A stretch of DNA of 64,000 nt from Leclercia adecarboxylata (GTDB lineage: Bacteria; Pseudomonadota; Gammaproteobacteria; Enterobacterales; Enterobacteriaceae). Positions within the stretch are counted from its first letter, which is position 1. Each line of letters begins with the position of its first letter. Positions 54,356 to 63,592 of this stretch are shown in pieces. The position numbers and the translations under genes were made by a program. The notes under the pieces are model-generated. The model saw only the letters and a list, made by a program, of their open reading frames with translations, was not told the origin of the DNA and made no database searches. The stretch spans positions 1,860,001 through 1,924,000 of the forward strand of contig NZ_CP035382.1 of NCBI RefSeq assembly GCF_006874705.1. Reading direction: 5' to 3'.

Positions 54356-54424
54356 CCTGGTAGCGCTTCGCTTAACGGGCCTACAAGACCCGTAGGCCGG
54401 TGCAAGCGTAGTGCCGCCCGGCAA
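54356..54424. repeat. BIME between yicN and nepI
   Basis: CCTGGTAGCGCTTCGCTTAACGGGC, CTACAAGACCCGTAGG and CCGGTGCAAGCGTAGTGCCGCCCGGC: two opposed REP-like units, the first somewhat degenerate. Confidence 0.8.
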
Positions 54425-54516
54425 AAAGTGCCAAAAGTTGTCAAAACGTTAAATGGATCACATTTAAACTGTTAAACTGCGCGGCTTTCCCGCTCATTTT
54501 ATCCCCAGGTGATGCC

Positions 54517-55707
54517 ATGACAGAACAGATCCAATCCGCCCCTTCGCCCCATGCCAGGGCGGTCTCCCGCCCGAACTGGTCGGCGGTTTTTTCCGTGGCG
54601 TTTTGCGTCGCCTGCCTGATTACCGTGGAGTTTTTGCCGGTTAGCCTGCTGACGCCGATGGCGCAGGATCTGGGCATTTCTGAAGGGCTGGCGGGCCAGT
54701 CGGTCACCGTCACCGCCTTTGTTGCCATGTTTGCCAGCCTGTTCATTACCCAGGCGATTGGTACCACCGATCGCCGCAAGGTGGTGATCCTTTTTTCTGT
54801 CCTGCTGACCCTCTCCTGCCTGCTGGTCTCCTTTGCCGATAACTTCATGCTGCTGTTGCTGGGGCGCGCCTGCCTCGGGTTGGGGCTGGGCGGATTCTGG
54901 GCGATGTCGGCCTCGCTCACTATGCGGCTGGTGCCGGCGCGTACCGTGCCGAAAGCGCTCTCCGTCATCTTCGGCGCGGTCTCCATCGCGCTGGTGATCG
55001 CCGCCCCGCTGGGCAGTTTCCTCGGGGGGATCATCGGCTGGCGTAACGTCTTTAACGGTGCCGCGGTGATGGGGCTGCTGTGCATTCTCTGGGTCTGGAA
55101 AGCGCTACCGTCGCTGCCGGGCGAAGCCGCACATCACAAGCAGAACATGTTCAGCCTGCTGAAACGCCCCGGCGTGATGGCGGGAATGATCGCCATCTTT
55201 ATGTCGTTTGCCGGGCAGTTTGCCTTCTTTACCTACATTCGTCCGGTATTTATGACCATGGCCGGGTTTGACGTCGACGGCCTGACGCTGGTGCTGCTGA
55301 GCTTCGGTATCGCCAGCTTTGTCGGCACCTCGCTGTCGGCGCAGTTCCTGAAACGCTCCCTGAAAGTGGCGCTGGCAGGGGCGCCGCTGGTGCTGGCAGT
55401 CAGCGCCGCCGTGCTGATCCTGTGGGGCAGCGACAAGTGGGTGGCCTCGGCGATTGCGATTATCTGGGGCTTTGCCTTTGCGCTGGTCCCGGTAGGCTGG
55501 TCGACGTGGATCACCCGCTCGCTTGCCGATCAGGCTGAAAAAGCCGGGTCGATCCAGGTGGCGGTGATCCAGCTGGCGAACACCTGCGGCGCGGCGGTGG
55601 GGGGCGTTGCGCTCGACCATCTGGGACTGACGTCACCGCTGGTCATCTCCGGCACATTAATGCTGATGACTGCGCTGCTGGTGGCGGGGAAGGTTAAAGC
55701 GCAATAA
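54517..55707 (+). CDS. nepI: NepI, purine ribonucleoside exporter
   Basis: 396 residues, as in E. coli NepI. MFS, DHA1 AraJ-like family, 12 helices; it exports inosine, guanosine and purine base analogues by proton antiport. Signatures are [19 protein letters not shown] in TM1, GTTDRRKV (motif A form) and [20 protein letters not shown]. Convergent with yicL. Confidence 0.94.
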   Translation: MTEQIQSAPSPHARAVSRPNWSAVFSVAFCVACLITVEFLPVSLLTPMAQDLGISEGLAGQSVTVTAFVAMFASLFITQAIGTTDRRKVVILFSVLLTLSCLLVSFADNFMLLLLGRACLGLGLGGFWAMSASLTMRLVPARTVPKALSVIFGAVSIALVIAAPLGSFLGGIIGWRNVFNGAAVMGLLCILWVWKALPSLPGEAAHHKQNMFSLLKRPGVMAGMIAIFMSFAGQFAFFTYIRPVFMTMAGFDVDGLTLVLLSFGIASFVGTSLSAQFLKRSLKVALAGAPLVLAVSAAVLILWGSDKWVASAIAIIWGFAFALVPVGWSTWITRSLADQAEKAGSIQVAVIQLANTCGAAVGGVALDHLGLTSPLVISGTLMLMTALLVAGKVKAQ

Positions 55708-55714
55708 GTGTTTG

Positions 55715-55738
55715 GCCCTCTCCCTGAGGGGAGAGGGC
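55715..55738. terminator. Hairpin between nepI and yicL
   Basis: GCCCTCTCCC-TGAG-GGGAGAGGGC stem between convergent genes; there is no strong T-run, so terminator strength is uncertain. Confidence 0.55.
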
Positions 55739-55744
55739 ATCAGA

Positions 55745-56650
55745 CTACGCGGACGTCTGAACCCGTCTTCTCGAATCCATCGAAATCAGCACCACCGACG
55801 ACACAATCAACAGCGTGCCCAGCCAGTCCGGCAGGGTAAACGCCACGCCCAGTAAAATCACCGACAGCAGGGCGCTGCTCAGCGGCTCGGCGCAGCTCAG
55901 AATGCTCGCCTTCGGCCCGCCAATCATCTGCGCGCCTTTCAGATACAGGCTGAAGGTCACCGCCGTGCCGATCACCACCAGATAGAAGAACGCCAGCAGC
56001 AGGCTACCGTCGACCACGAAAGCGGTGCCGCGCCCGGCATAGAACGGCGTCAGCATTAACCCGGCCAGCAGCATACTCCAGCCGACGATCGGCAGCGTGC
56101 CGTAACGGGCAATCAGCGTGGAGGGGTAGGTGGTATAGAACGCCGCGGCGAAGGCGGAGGCGATGCCCCAGCAGAGCGCGGCCGGGGAGATAGTCAGCGA
56201 GGTCGGGTCGCCGTGGGTGACCAGTAAAAAGGTGCCGACAAGCGAGGTCATGATCGCCGCCAGCACGAAAATGCCCGGGCGCTTTTTGCGCGCCAGCGCG
56301 AACCACGCCACGATAATGGTCGGCGACAGGAATTGCAGCACGGTGGCGGTGGCGGCGTTGGATTTTTCAATCGTCACCAGGAAGGTGAGCTGAACGATCA
56401 GCGCCCCGAACAGGGAGAAGATCAGCAGGCTGATGGCGTCTTTGCGATTTTTGATGACCGAAAAAATCTTGTCGCCGTGGACGAATGAGAGCGTCAGCAG
56501 GATCACGCCGGCAAACAGCAGGCGGATCATGGTCAGATAAGGCGAGGGGATCTGACTTTTCTCCATGATGTACTGCGCGCAAACCCCTGAGCTGCCCCAT
56601 AAAATGGCGGCGATCAGGACGTTCAGCATCCCTTTACGTGTGGAACCCAT
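55745..56650 (-). CDS. yicL: YicL, DMT/EamA-family transporter
   Basis: 301 residues from the ATG giving [22 protein letters not shown]. Ten membrane helices as two EamA repeats of five (about 10-140 and 150-290), the drug/metabolite transporter pattern. The substrate is not established. A 15-codon upstream extension of the frame is not favoured because GGGAGAGC lies just before this ATG. Confidence 0.92.
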   Translation of the reverse strand: MGSTRKGMLNVLIAAILWGSSGVCAQYIMEKSQIPSPYLTMIRLLFAGVILLTLSFVHGDKIFSVIKNRKDAISLLIFSLFGALIVQLTFLVTIEKSNAATATVLQFLSPTIIVAWFALARKKRPGIFVLAAIMTSLVGTFLLVTHGDPTSLTISPAALCWGIASAFAAAFYTTYPSTLIARYGTLPIVGWSMLLAGLMLTPFYAGRGTAFVVDGSLLLAFFYLVVIGTAVTFSLYLKGAQMIGGPKASILSCAEPLSSALLSVILLGVAFTLPDWLGTLLIVSSVVLISMDSRRRVQTSA

Positions 56651-56702
56651 GCTCTCCCCTGCGATAGTGGCTTTCAAAGGCCAGCAGCATAACACGGGTC
56701 CT

Positions 56703-56773
56703 GCCGGGTGGCGCTACGCTTACCCGGCCTACAAAACTTTGTAGGCCCGTGCAAGCGCAGCGCCGCCGGGCGC
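56703..56773. repeat. BIME between yicL and the porin gene
   Basis: GCCGGGTGGCGCTACGCTTACCCGGC, CTACAAAACTTTGTAGG and CCCGTGCAAGCGCAGCGCCGCCGGGC: a clean pair of opposed REP units. Confidence 0.9.
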
Positions 56774-56780
56774 AGTTGAT

Positions 56781-58160
56781 TTAGAACCAGGCTTCCCACA
56801 TCGCGCCGACGTTGAAGTCGTCGAGCGTTTCATCTTTCGTGTTGTTCACGCGGGCGGTGCGTTCGTTATCCACCTTGCCGCCGGTGACGTAGAAGCGCAG
56901 CATCGGACGGAATTCCGGGCCCATCGCGATGGACATGTTCTGCGACAGGGTCAGCTTCCAGCCCTTGTTATCCCCGCCGTTGTCGTAATCAACATGCTGC
57001 CAGCCCGCTTCCAGCCAGGTGGAGTGCACGTCGTTCCACCAGTGCATCGGCCGCACGATGGCGTTGTAGTTCTTGCGGTTGTCGGTGCTGTCACGGCTGT
57101 TGTCGTAGTCGTGGAAGGCCAGAATGTACTCCACCTGGGTCGCCTGGGTGAACTTGTGCAGCCCTTCGAAGCTGGCGTACACCGTGGTCAGGTCCTCGGT
57201 TTTGTTGAACACGCTGTTATCGGAGTTATCAGAGTAGCGGGCGATCACCTTGTTCACGCCGCTGTCGTTGGTGTGGCTCAGGACCACGCCGCCCTGCCAG
57301 GCGTTGGTGCGCTCTTCCGTTTCGATGGCTTTCGAGTCAAAGCCGTAGTTGGCGTACAGCTCCAGGTCGATGGGGCCGAGCTTCATGCCGTGAATTTTGG
57401 AGGTGGCCGCGTAGTTGCCCTTGTCGCCGGTGCCGGAGCCGCCGGTACAGGTGATGCGCGACGGGTTGGCCTCGTCGTCCATCACTTCCGGGCTACAGGA
57501 TTCGACTGCCGCCACGGTCGCCACGTCAAACTGCACGCCGCCGATGTCGAAGTTCTTCACCCCGGCACCCTGGCCGTCGTGGTTCATCCAGAAGTAGTCG
57601 TTGATGCCCTGCTGCGGACGCTGGTGGAAGTCACGCCCGGCCCAGAGATAGGCGTTCGGGTTGGATTCCAGAATGTTGGTCACCCCGGCGTAAGCCTTTT
57701 TCAGGTTCACCTCGTCGCCCCAGTGGTCGATCATCACGTTGACGTCCCAGATGGCGCCGTTTTCGCCTTTGAAGGCTTTGGAGAGCTGGAACTCGCCGCC
57801 GTTGCCTTCGTTACCCAGACGACCGATCGCCGAGGCGCCGTTGTACGAGCCGTCCACCGCGACGTATTTCTGATCGGCGGCCTGGAAGTGCGCCCCGTAT
57901 CGGGCATAGCCGGTAAATTTAATCCCGAACGGGATCGCCATATCCGGGGACTGGGCGGCGCTTTGCGGTTCGTTGATGACGTCGGCTTTTTTCGCCACCG
58001 CGGCATCCATTTTCGCCTGGCGATCGGCCAGGGCTTTATCCACCGCTCTGGCTACAATGGCGTCGATTTGCTCCTGCGTAAACTCCTGGGCGAGGACAGA
58101 AAGTGGGCAAAGCGCGGCGATTACCGCCATTGTTAATGGAAGTTTTTTAATCATATTCAT
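56781..58160 (-). CDS. LamB-family carbohydrate porin of the beta-glucoside operon
   Basis: 459 residues. A signal peptide of about 24 residues (LTMAVIAALCPLSVLA-Q) is followed by a short helical stretch (QIDAIVARAVDKALADRQAKM), as in BglH/ScrY-type porins. The maltoporin barrel then begins with FGIKFTGYARYGAHF and ends in a terminal Phe (MWEAWF). The motif YLWAGRDFHQRPQQGINDYFWMNHDGQGAG is a clear LamB-family loop. It should form a trimeric sugar channel for beta-glucosides or cellobiose. Last gene of the PTS operon, 161 bp after EIIA. Confidence 0.9.
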   Translation of the reverse strand: MNMIKKLPLTMAVIAALCPLSVLAQEFTQEQIDAIVARAVDKALADRQAKMDAAVAKKADVINEPQSAAQSPDMAIPFGIKFTGYARYGAHFQAADQKYVAVDGSYNGASAIGRLGNEGNGGEFQLSKAFKGENGAIWDVNVMIDHWGDEVNLKKAYAGVTNILESNPNAYLWAGRDFHQRPQQGINDYFWMNHDGQGAGVKNFDIGGVQFDVATVAAVESCSPEVMDDEANPSRITCTGGSGTGDKGNYAATSKIHGMKLGPIDLELYANYGFDSKAIETEERTNAWQGGVVLSHTNDSGVNKVIARYSDNSDNSVFNKTEDLTTVYASFEGLHKFTQATQVEYILAFHDYDNSRDSTDNRKNYNAIVRPMHWWNDVHSTWLEAGWQHVDYDNGGDNKGWKLTLSQNMSIAMGPEFRPMLRFYVTGGKVDNERTARVNNTKDETLDDFNVGAMWEAWF

Positions 58161-58321
58161 GGTTATCTCAATATATTTAAATTTTATTCAGACAATAACC
58201 ACCCCGTTCCGGATTGACAGAATATGTCGCTATCATCAGAAAAGGTTGATTTTTATTTTTTAGGATACAGAGGCTTTATACTATTATCGTAACGATATCT
58301 CCGGTGCTGATATTTAATTAA

Positions 58322-58627
58322 TTAACGCTGATACAGGTGAATAATTTCTTCGGATAATTCACGGGCCAGCAGCGAGTTCATTAAGTGATCCTGGGCGTGT
58401 ACCATAATTAACGTCATCGGCTGACGGGCTTCGCCCGCGTCCTGCTCGATAAGTTTGGTCTGCATATGGTGCGCCTGGCGCGCGTAGCCATCGGCTTCGC
58501 GCAGCAGGCTTTTCGCTTCGTCAAAGTTGCCCTGCCGCGCAGCATGCAGTGCTTCAAAGCACAGGCTGCGCGACTGACCAGCATTGACGATGATTTCCAT
58601 TACGGCTTCTTCTAAGGCAATCATCAT
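58322..58627 (-). CDS. PTS EIIA component, lactose/cellobiose type
   Basis: 101 residues (one fewer if the second ATG is used). Three-helix EIIA-Lac/Cel fold. The phosphoryl His is in LIMVHAQDHLMNSLLARELSEEII (His about 78, with a conserved Asp near 81 for the metal). N-terminal AVMEIIVNAGQSRSLCFEALHAARQG is typical. It lies 12 bp after the glucosidase gene in the same operon. Confidence 0.93.
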   Translation of the reverse strand: MMIALEEAVMEIIVNAGQSRSLCFEALHAARQGNFDEAKSLLREADGYARQAHHMQTKLIEQDAGEARQPMTLIMVHAQDHLMNSLLARELSEEIIHLYQR

Positions 58628-58639
58628 CAGTTACTCTGT

Positions 58640-60025
58640 TTATTTATCAAAACTGTTATTTAGAGAGGTGGCAGCAAACCACTCTCCGCTCTTTTTAATG
58701 GTGCGTTGCTGCGTTTCCAAATCGAGCTGGACAAAGCCATAACGATTTTTATAAGCATTACACCATGACCAGTTATCAATAAATGTCCACATATGGTAGC
58801 CAAGACAATTACAGCCTTCGCTAATGCCTTTATGCAGCCATTTAAGGTGTTCAGAAATAAAATCGATTCGATATTGGTCGTTAATCTGGCCGTTCTCAAT
58901 AAAACGCTGCTCGTTTTCGACGCCCATACCATTTTCAGAAATAAAACAGCGTGGGTTGCCGTAATTATCGCGCAGGTTAATGAGAATATCGTAAATACCT
59001 GGCTCGTAGATTTCCCAGCCGCGATACGGGTTCATCTTGCGGCCCGGCATCTCGTAGCTATCAAAGAACCACTCCGGCATAAACGGTGCCTGCGGATTAA
59101 TGGCCGTATCACGACACTTCACCCGACGCGGCTGGTAGTAGTTAATGCCCAGCAGGTCGATTTTGCCGTCGGCAATCAGGGCGCTGTCTTCCGGCAGACA
59201 GACGGGCAGCTGATCGTGCGCTTTCAGCATCGCCACCAGATCCGCCGGGTATTCGCCACACAGCACCGGATCGAGGAAGCTGCGGTTAAACAGCAGATCG
59301 CAATGGTGCGCGGCTTTCACGTCCGCCGGATTCTGCGAGCGTGGATAGGACGGCGTCAGGTTCAGCACGATGCCAATCTCACCGGCAAAATGCCCGGCGC
59401 GGAAGGCACGAACCGCCTGGGCATGGGCCAGCACGGTGTGATAGGCCACGGTTGCCGCGCGACGGAAATCGACCACGTTCGGGTAGTGGAAGTCGTACAG
59501 ATACCCGCCCTCTACCGGCACAATCGGCTCGTTAAAGGTAAACCAGTGCATTACCCGATCACCAAAAAGCTCAAAGCAGGTTTCTGCGTAGCGGGCATAG
59601 GCCGCCACCACATCACGGTTTTCCCACCCGCCAATCTCCTGCATCGCCATCGGCATGTCGAAGTGGAACAGGGTGATAAACGGCTTGATACCCTGGGCAA
59701 TCAGTTCGTCGATCACCTGATTGTAGAAAGCAACCGCTTCCTGGTTCACTTCACCGGTGCCTTCCGGGATGAGACGCGCCCAGCTTATCGAGGTGCGAAA
59801 GCTATTGTGGTTCAGCTGCTTTAACAGCTGAATGTCGGCTTTCCAGTGCTGATAAAACGTGGAGGTATTCTGCGGCCCTACCCCATTGTGAAAGCGATTC
59901 GGTTCGGTAGCGAACCAGTGATCCCAGGTGGTTAATCCCTTGCCACTGCCCTGGCTTTCCCCTTCGGTTTGCAGTGCAGAACAGGCGCTACCCCACCAGA
60001 AGTTTTCGGGAAATGCATATTTCAT
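58640..60025 (-). CDS. 6-phospho-beta-glucosidase (GH1)
   Basis: 461 residues, glycoside hydrolase family 1. The acid/base Glu is in HWFTFNEPIVP (about residue 164), the nucleophile Glu in CFISENGMG (about residue 363). FPENFWWGSACSALQTEG at the N-terminus is the family signature. It cleaves phosphorylated cellobiose or aryl-beta-glucosides after PTS import. It lies 17 bp after EIIC. Which beta-glucoside is preferred cannot be read from sequence. Confidence 0.93.
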   Translation of the reverse strand: MKYAFPENFWWGSACSALQTEGESQGSGKGLTTWDHWFATEPNRFHNGVGPQNTSTFYQHWKADIQLLKQLNHNSFRTSISWARLIPEGTGEVNQEAVAFYNQVIDELIAQGIKPFITLFHFDMPMAMQEIGGWENRDVVAAYARYAETCFELFGDRVMHWFTFNEPIVPVEGGYLYDFHYPNVVDFRRAATVAYHTVLAHAQAVRAFRAGHFAGEIGIVLNLTPSYPRSQNPADVKAAHHCDLLFNRSFLDPVLCGEYPADLVAMLKAHDQLPVCLPEDSALIADGKIDLLGINYYQPRRVKCRDTAINPQAPFMPEWFFDSYEMPGRKMNPYRGWEIYEPGIYDILINLRDNYGNPRCFISENGMGVENEQRFIENGQINDQYRIDFISEHLKWLHKGISEGCNCLGYHMWTFIDNWSWCNAYKNRYGFVQLDLETQQRTIKKSGEWFAATSLNNSFDK

Positions 60026-60042
60026 AAAACGTCCTCTTTGAC

Positions 60043-61368
60043 TTAATTACCGACGGTCTCTGCTGCACCTACGGTTGCCTGCGCTTTTTGTTCTTCGGTT
60101 TTCATCAAGGAACGTTCATAAGCACGCAGGAACGGTAAATACATCACCGCCGACATGACCATACAAATGACGCACATCACCACCGGACTGAGCGCCCAGT
60201 TTGCCGCCCAGGAGGCACCAATTGGCGCCGGAGTGGTCCACGGCGTCAGCGAGACGACCTGTGCCAGCCAGCCGAGTTTGGTGGCGGTATAGGCCAGACA
60301 AGCGTTGATCATCGGAACGAACACGAAAGGAATAAAGAGCATCGGGTTCATGATGATCGGCGCACCGAACAGAATAGGTTCGTTGATATTAAAGAAGCTT
60401 GGCACCACGCCCATTTTGCCGATGGTGCGCAGGTGGGTGACGCGGCTGCGCAGCAGCAGGAAGGCCAGCGGCAGGGTCGAGCCCACACCACCAATCAGCA
60501 GGTAGTGATCCCAGAAGCCCTGCAGGTAGACGTGCGGCAGCGCAGCGCCGGCAGCCAGTGCGGCCTGGTTGGCGGAGAGGTTAGCCATCCAGAACGGGTT
60601 CATAATGCCGGTGACAATCAGCGCGCCGTGGATGCCGGCGAACCAGAAGATCTGGCACAGCAGCACGGAGAGCAGAATGGCAGGCAGGGAGTCAGAGGCG
60701 GAAACCAGCGGCTCCAGCAGGTGCATAATCGCCTGCGGGATGATCATCCCGGTTTGCGCTTCGATAAACAGGTTCAGCGGGTGCAGGGTACCAATGATCA
60801 CCACCACCGGGATCAGGATCTCAAACGAGCGCGCCACGCCGGTCGGCACTTCCTTCGGCAGACGGATGGTGACTTTATGGTCCTTCAGCCAGGCGTAAAC
60901 GCGGGTGGCATAGATGGAGGTGATCAGGGCGGTGAAAATCCCCTGGCCCGACAGATACTGGGTAGAGATTTTGCCGTCGGCATAAGGGGCGGCCACCAGC
61001 AGGAACGCCATAAAGGCCAGCAGGCCGGACATCACCGGGTCAAGATTGAACTGGCGGCCAAGGCTGGCGCCAATCCCTACCGAGATGAAGAAGGTCATCA
61101 CGCCCATGCTGAGGTTAAACGGCAGCATCAGCTGTTCACGGTAGGTCTCGGAGAAATCGAGCCAGCCGCGGGCAAAGCTGTTGGTGGTGTCTGCGGAGAA
61201 CGGCGGGAAGATAAACACCAGCATAAACGAGCCGATGATCATAAACGGCAGCGCGGCGGTAAAGCCGTCGCGGATGGCAATCACGTACTTCTGCTGGCCC
61301 AGCTTGCCCGCCAGCGGTGCGATGGACTGCTCAATGACGGCAACCATAGATTGATATAACGAACTCAT
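60043..61368 (-). CDS. PTS EIIC component, cellobiose/diacetylchitobiose (CelB) type
   Basis: 441 residues with about 10 helices. The motif for the lactose/cellobiose EIIC family is readable: WFAGIHGALIVTGIMNPFW, and NINEPILFGAPIIMNPMLFIPF, where NEP..FG.P is the substrate-binding loop. It lies 12 bp after EIIB. Confidence 0.93.
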   Translation of the reverse strand: MSSLYQSMVAVIEQSIAPLAGKLGQQKYVIAIRDGFTAALPFMIIGSFMLVFIFPPFSADTTNSFARGWLDFSETYREQLMLPFNLSMGVMTFFISVGIGASLGRQFNLDPVMSGLLAFMAFLLVAAPYADGKISTQYLSGQGIFTALITSIYATRVYAWLKDHKVTIRLPKEVPTGVARSFEILIPVVVIIGTLHPLNLFIEAQTGMIIPQAIMHLLEPLVSASDSLPAILLSVLLCQIFWFAGIHGALIVTGIMNPFWMANLSANQAALAAGAALPHVYLQGFWDHYLLIGGVGSTLPLAFLLLRSRVTHLRTIGKMGVVPSFFNINEPILFGAPIIMNPMLFIPFVFVPMINACLAYTATKLGWLAQVVSLTPWTTPAPIGASWAANWALSPVVMCVICMVMSAVMYLPFLRAYERSLMKTEEQKAQATVGAAETVGN

Positions 61369-61380
61369 GAGAACACCTTC

Positions 61381-61695
61381 TTAGTGTGCCGCTTCGATGA
61401 GCGACAGAGCATAGTCCAGCACTTTATCGCCACGTTGCATACCGTAATCCATTGTATCGATGGACTGTACGGGTATGCCCTGGGTGGCAGCCTTGTCTGA
61501 GAGCGTTTTTAACATGTATTTGACTTGCGGTCCGAGAAGCACGACCTGATATTGCGGAAACTGTGTATCAAATTCTGAAACACCATACGCATCGATTTTG
61601 ACCGGTAAACCGCGTTCGTTCGCGGCTTCGACCATTTTCCGAACCAGCAGGCTGGTGGACATCCCGGCAGAACAGCACAGCATTATCTTGAACAT
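61381..61695 (-). CDS. PTS EIIB component, cellobiose type
   Basis: 104 residues from the ATG at 61693-61695 (MFKIMLCCSAGMSTS); a TTG two codons earlier is too near the GAGGA site. The phosphorylated Cys is in LCCSAGMSTSLLV (Cys7 or Cys8). First gene of the five-gene operon EIIB-EIIC-glucosidase-EIIA-porin, divergent from a LacI-type gene. Confidence 0.93.
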   Translation of the reverse strand: MFKIMLCCSAGMSTSLLVRKMVEAANERGLPVKIDAYGVSEFDTQFPQYQVVLLGPQVKYMLKTLSDKAATQGIPVQSIDTMDYGMQRGDKVLDYALSLIEAAH

Positions 61696-61750
61696 CGACA
61701 ACCATCCTCAAAATGTAAATAGTTATTGCGGAGATGATTGGATAACATAT

Positions 61751-61905
61751 GGAAACCGGTTTCCATTGATATAAGACAGAAGTGTGACAGCCATCAAGAT
61801 CCCTTGCTTATGGGCCCTGATTATCAGATTCAGGTCACGAATTTTGGCTGCTTTTGCATCATATGGATTGGAAACGGAAAATCGGTTTCCATGGAAAACG
61901 GAAAC
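61751..61905. promoter_or_regulatory. Operators of the divergent PTS operon and LacI-type regulator
   Basis: A perfect 14-bp palindrome GGAAACCGGTTTCC (61751-61764) lies about 55 bp before EIIB. A second site GGAAAATCGGTTTCC (61876-61890), with a further half-site GGAAAACGGAAAC (61893-61905), lies nearer the regulator. The form (central CG, purine arms) is typical of LacI/GalR operators; spacing of about 125 bp could allow looping. Confidence 0.8.
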
Positions 61906-61989
61906 AGATATACTCCTGAGTGGCTATAATATGAGCCGAAGTGGAATCAGGAATTACAGGGGCCTGGAGAGACCTGTCAGGGGATAAAG

Positions 61990-62937
61990 ATGTCTACAAT
62001 CAACGATGTATCACGTCTGGCCGGGGTGTCCAAAGCCACGGTATCACGGGTGTTGAGCGGGTCGCGCGGCGTGAAGGAAGCCAGCCGCCAGGCCGTACTG
62101 AAAGCAGTGGAAGAGCTGAACTATCGGCCAAATGTGATTGCCCAGTCGCTGCTCAGCCAGTCTACCGGCTGTATCGGCGTCATTTGCGCCCAGGACAACA
62201 TTAACCAGACCACCGGTTATCTGTACGCGCTGGAAAAACACCTCAGCCAGCACCAGAAGCACCTGCTGCTTCGCTTCGCCAACACCAAAGCCGAAGTCAT
62301 GAGCGCGCTGGATGAGCTGTCCTGCGGGTTATGCGATGACATTCTGATTATCGGCGCCCGTTTTCCGCTGCATATCGATCAGGAGAACGTCATCCTGGTG
62401 GATTGCATGGAAACCAACAACGTCAACAGTATCCAGTACGACCATGCCTTTGCCGCGGAAACCGCGTGTAACTTCCTTGCCAGCCAGGGGCGACGCCAGA
62501 TTGCCCTGATCCACCCGCACGGCAGCGGTTTTGCCGATCAGGTGCTGCTGGGCTACAAGCATGGGCTGGAAAAGAACTTCCTGCCGTTTAATCGCAACCT
62601 GGTCTTTATGGAAGCCACGTCATCCTCCGTGGCCCTGCAGGAGCTGCTTAACAACGCCACTACGGTGAATTTCAACGCCCTACTGGTGGCCGATGAGCAG
62701 GAAGCGCAGCGGGTGATCCCGCAGCTGCAGGCGTTCAACCGATCGGTACCGGGCGACATCATGGTATTCAGTCTTGCGGGCTCCCTGCACCTGCCGGGCA
62801 TTCCGACCATTCCGGCGATTGAGTACTCGATGGATGCCATGGCGGCACGGATTGTCAGCTGGCTGAATGAGAAGACCCAGATGCTGGGTTCGTATGTGCT
62901 GCGCGGGGATTTAATTATTCCGGATGTGCGACGCTAA
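61990..62937 (+). CDS. LacI/GalR-family repressor of the beta-glucoside operon
   Basis: 315 residues. An N-terminal helix-turn-helix and hinge (TINDVSRLAGVSKATVSRVLSGSRGVKEASRQ and YRPNVIAQSL, residues 3-55) is followed by a periplasmic-binding-protein-like effector domain. It resembles AscG-type regulators of aryl-beta-glucoside systems. It is divergent from the PTS operon, with its likely operators in between; repression relieved by a sugar or sugar phosphate is inferred. Confidence 0.9.
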   Translation: MSTINDVSRLAGVSKATVSRVLSGSRGVKEASRQAVLKAVEELNYRPNVIAQSLLSQSTGCIGVICAQDNINQTTGYLYALEKHLSQHQKHLLLRFANTKAEVMSALDELSCGLCDDILIIGARFPLHIDQENVILVDCMETNNVNSIQYDHAFAAETACNFLASQGRRQIALIHPHGSGFADQVLLGYKHGLEKNFLPFNRNLVFMEATSSSVALQELLNNATTVNFNALLVADEQEAQRVIPQLQAFNRSVPGDIMVFSLAGSLHLPGIPTIPAIEYSMDAMAARIVSWLNEKTQMLGSYVLRGDLIIPDVRR

Positions 62938-62941
62938 AAAA

Positions 62942-62968
62942 ATTAAGGGGGCTGTAGGGCCCCTTAAT
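62942..62968. terminator. Terminator between the LacI-type gene and yicS
   Basis: ATTAAGGGG / CCCCTTAAT stem with a 9-base loop between convergent genes; A-run on the yicS-distal side serves the minus strand. Confidence 0.75.
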
Positions 62969-62974
62969 GCGTAA

Positions 62975-63271
62975 TCAATAATCCTCCATGCAGTCCACCT
63001 GACTCACGGCATCCCAGTAACCTTCCTGGTTGTTCCGCTCCATCGCCACGACCGCATTTTTGACCAGCATCTGATTGGCCTCAGAGGCCATAATCATCGC
63101 CTGCCACTCTTTATCACTTTGCTTGCGTTGCGGGGCACAGGCTTTCTTCACATCCTTCAAAACCGACTGTTTCATTTGTTCTAATTTGACCGGGTCGTTC
63201 AGTTCCTGAGCATGAACGAAGGCGGCAAAAAGCAGGCAGACTACCAGGCAAAACAGGTGCGCTGACTTCAT
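62975..63271 (-). CDS. yicS: YicS, small exported protein
   Basis: 98 residues from the ATG at 63269-63271. A signal peptide of about 21 residues (FCLVVCLLFAAFVHA-Q) is followed by a short helical domain with two cysteines (KKACAPQ and VDCMEDY) that may form a disulfide. It retains the family stretch AVVAMERNNQ..YWDAV. Function unknown. Confidence 0.88.
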   Translation of the reverse strand: MKSAHLFCLVVCLLFAAFVHAQELNDPVKLEQMKQSVLKDVKKACAPQRKQSDKEWQAMIMASEANQMLVKNAVVAMERNNQEGYWDAVSQVDCMEDY

Positions 63272-63592
63272 GGAAACCTCCGGAAAAACCACACACGTTT
63301 ATGAAATATATCGTTACATCCGCCTTTGCGACCCAAGCCGAAAGTATTAATTTTGCCAATAGTTGCGCAGGGGTACGAATAAGCGTAGCCGCACAATTTG
63401 GCGGACAGGCAAACCCGGAAGAAAAATTTGTGACGGCAGGCGGCTGCCAGAGAACAAAGGGTGATGCTGCTCGCAAAGGCAATTTAGCGTTGATTGCACT
63501 TACATTTTTTAACGCGCGTTACGCCAGAGTTTGCTGTTTTTATCGTGGGCAGAATGTGGGATAGTCGACGTGCAACGTAACGGGAGAATGAT
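63272..63592. other. Spacer between yicS and acetyltransferase gene
   Basis: 321 bp between divergent genes. A short plus-strand frame (63301-63564) shows no ribosome site or family features. GGGAGAATG just before 63593 is the ribosome site of the next gene. No operator was recognised. Confidence 0.4.

Noticed and set aside
56994-58136. 380-codon frame opposite the LamB-type porin, and similar long frames opposite the glucosidase (58793-59824), EIIC (60433-61359), uhpB (46649-47734) and yidE (30657-31445)
   Set aside because: All lie wholly on the reverse of well-supported genes and lack ribosome sites or recognisable domains.
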